A stretch of DNA of 41,888 nucleotides from an uncultured Bacilli bacterium. GTDB taxonomy: Bacteria > Bacillota_I > Bacilli_A > RF39 > UBA660. A program made the position numbers and the translations under genes. The notes beneath the pieces are model-generated. The model was not told where the DNA came from. It was given only the letters and a program-made list of their open reading frames with translations, and did not search any database. Of this stretch, positions 41,718 through 41,888 are shown in pieces; positions within the stretch are counted from its first letter, which is position 1, and the number at the start of each line of letters is the position of its first letter. The stretch spans positions 1 through 41,888 of the forward strand of contig CANRAA010000003.1 in assembly GCA_947628485.1 (NCBI GenBank), given 5' to 3'.

Positions 41718-41888
41718 ATGCTTTATTCTTATAAAGAACTTTTAAAAATTGAAAAAAGCAGATATAATATCGAAAAAAAATTAAAAAAGAAAGAAATATT
41801 TAAAGTTGAAAATGGTATTTATTCAACAAAAGAAATAGTCAATCCAACTCTCATATATGCTAAAAAATATCCGAATGCTATTGTAACA
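41718..41888 (+). CDS. AbiEi-like antitoxin, N-terminal part (runs off the window)
   Basis: The first 57 codons are visible. MLYSYKELLKIEKSRYNIEKKL, KEIFKVENGIYS and later AKKYPNAIV match the winged-helix start of AbiEi-family antitoxins of type IV toxin-antitoxin/abortive-infection systems. The partner AbiEii nucleotidyltransferase, if present, would lie beyond the right edge. GAGGAAG site 7 nt upstream; the 17-bp palindrome ahead of it fits autoregulation. Confidence 0.75.
   Translation, partial: MLYSYKELLKIEKSRYNIEKKLKKKEIFKVENGIYSTKEIVNPTLIYAKKYPNAIVT

Noticed and set aside
1-41888. CRISPR array
   Set aside because: No series of regularly spaced repeats was found; the only repeats are the pairs reported.

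Overview
The window looks like chromosome from a low-GC (under about 30% G+C), anaerobic, Gram-positive-lineage bacterium. I infer an uncultured gut Bacilli/Mollicutes-related member of the Bacillota. Supporting points are: AT-rich codon use; AGGAGG-type ribosome sites; many extended -10 promoters; a UgtP-like glycolipid glucosyltransferase; lipoprotein processing (lgt plus a lipobox protein); a 2-hydroxyacyl-CoA-dehydratase-type activase operon typical of anaerobes; and surface proteins with a single N-terminal membrane anchor. TGA is used as a stop (ATGA overlap at 7233-7236), so the code is standard.

Layout. 100-2032: a radical SAM/SPASM enzyme tightly coupled to a protein of the 5-hmdU DNA kinase helical-domain family, a candidate nucleic-acid or nucleotide modification pair. 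2118-5212: a hypothetical protein, an ABC-F ATPase and a YdcF/DUF218 protein. 5247-8749: a four-gene overlapping operon (DUF2229 protein, HgdB-like protein, ASKHA activase, HD-domain nucleotidase-like protein). 8808-9804: a MerR regulator with membrane segments, a textbook 19-bp-spacer MerR promoter, and a YbjQ protein. 9856-15027: a cyclophilin lipoprotein, an acidic hypothetical protein, and two dCTP-deaminase-fold genes carrying three domains between them. An MFS transporter is inserted in front of these and is flanked by a degenerate copy of the deaminase gene start. 15135-19891: uvrA, lgt and a thioredoxin-reductase-like gene.

20008-22263 and 26575-29804 are two surface-protein loci. The first has an XRE regulator and two identical-arm palindromic operators on a consensus promoter. 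The second is bounded by a 27-bp inverted repeat, and its first gene is out of frame at a run of nine G. Three paralogous surface proteins share a C-terminal domain resembling DUF6273/FGE-like (C-type-lectin-like) domains. In all three the most variable loop is encoded by a short block far richer in G+C (about 45-60%) than its surroundings. Between and after the loci lie a solitary RelB-like antitoxin, a ClpX-like AAA+ operon, a CmpB-like membrane protein, a UgtP-like enzyme, a CFI-box protein, a ClpA/B-type single AAA+ protein and tRNA-His.

31607-41888 becomes accessory DNA: a LigD-like protein with phosphoesterase and primase-polymerase domains but no ligase; an AbrB-like small protein; a decayed tnpB; a type I restriction-modification system whose hsdR is broken by a one-base frameshift in an A run; a Fic protein; an amidase fragment; and, at the right edge, the start of an AbiEi-like antitoxin gene preceded by a 17-bp perfect palindrome. 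This end reads as a defence island.
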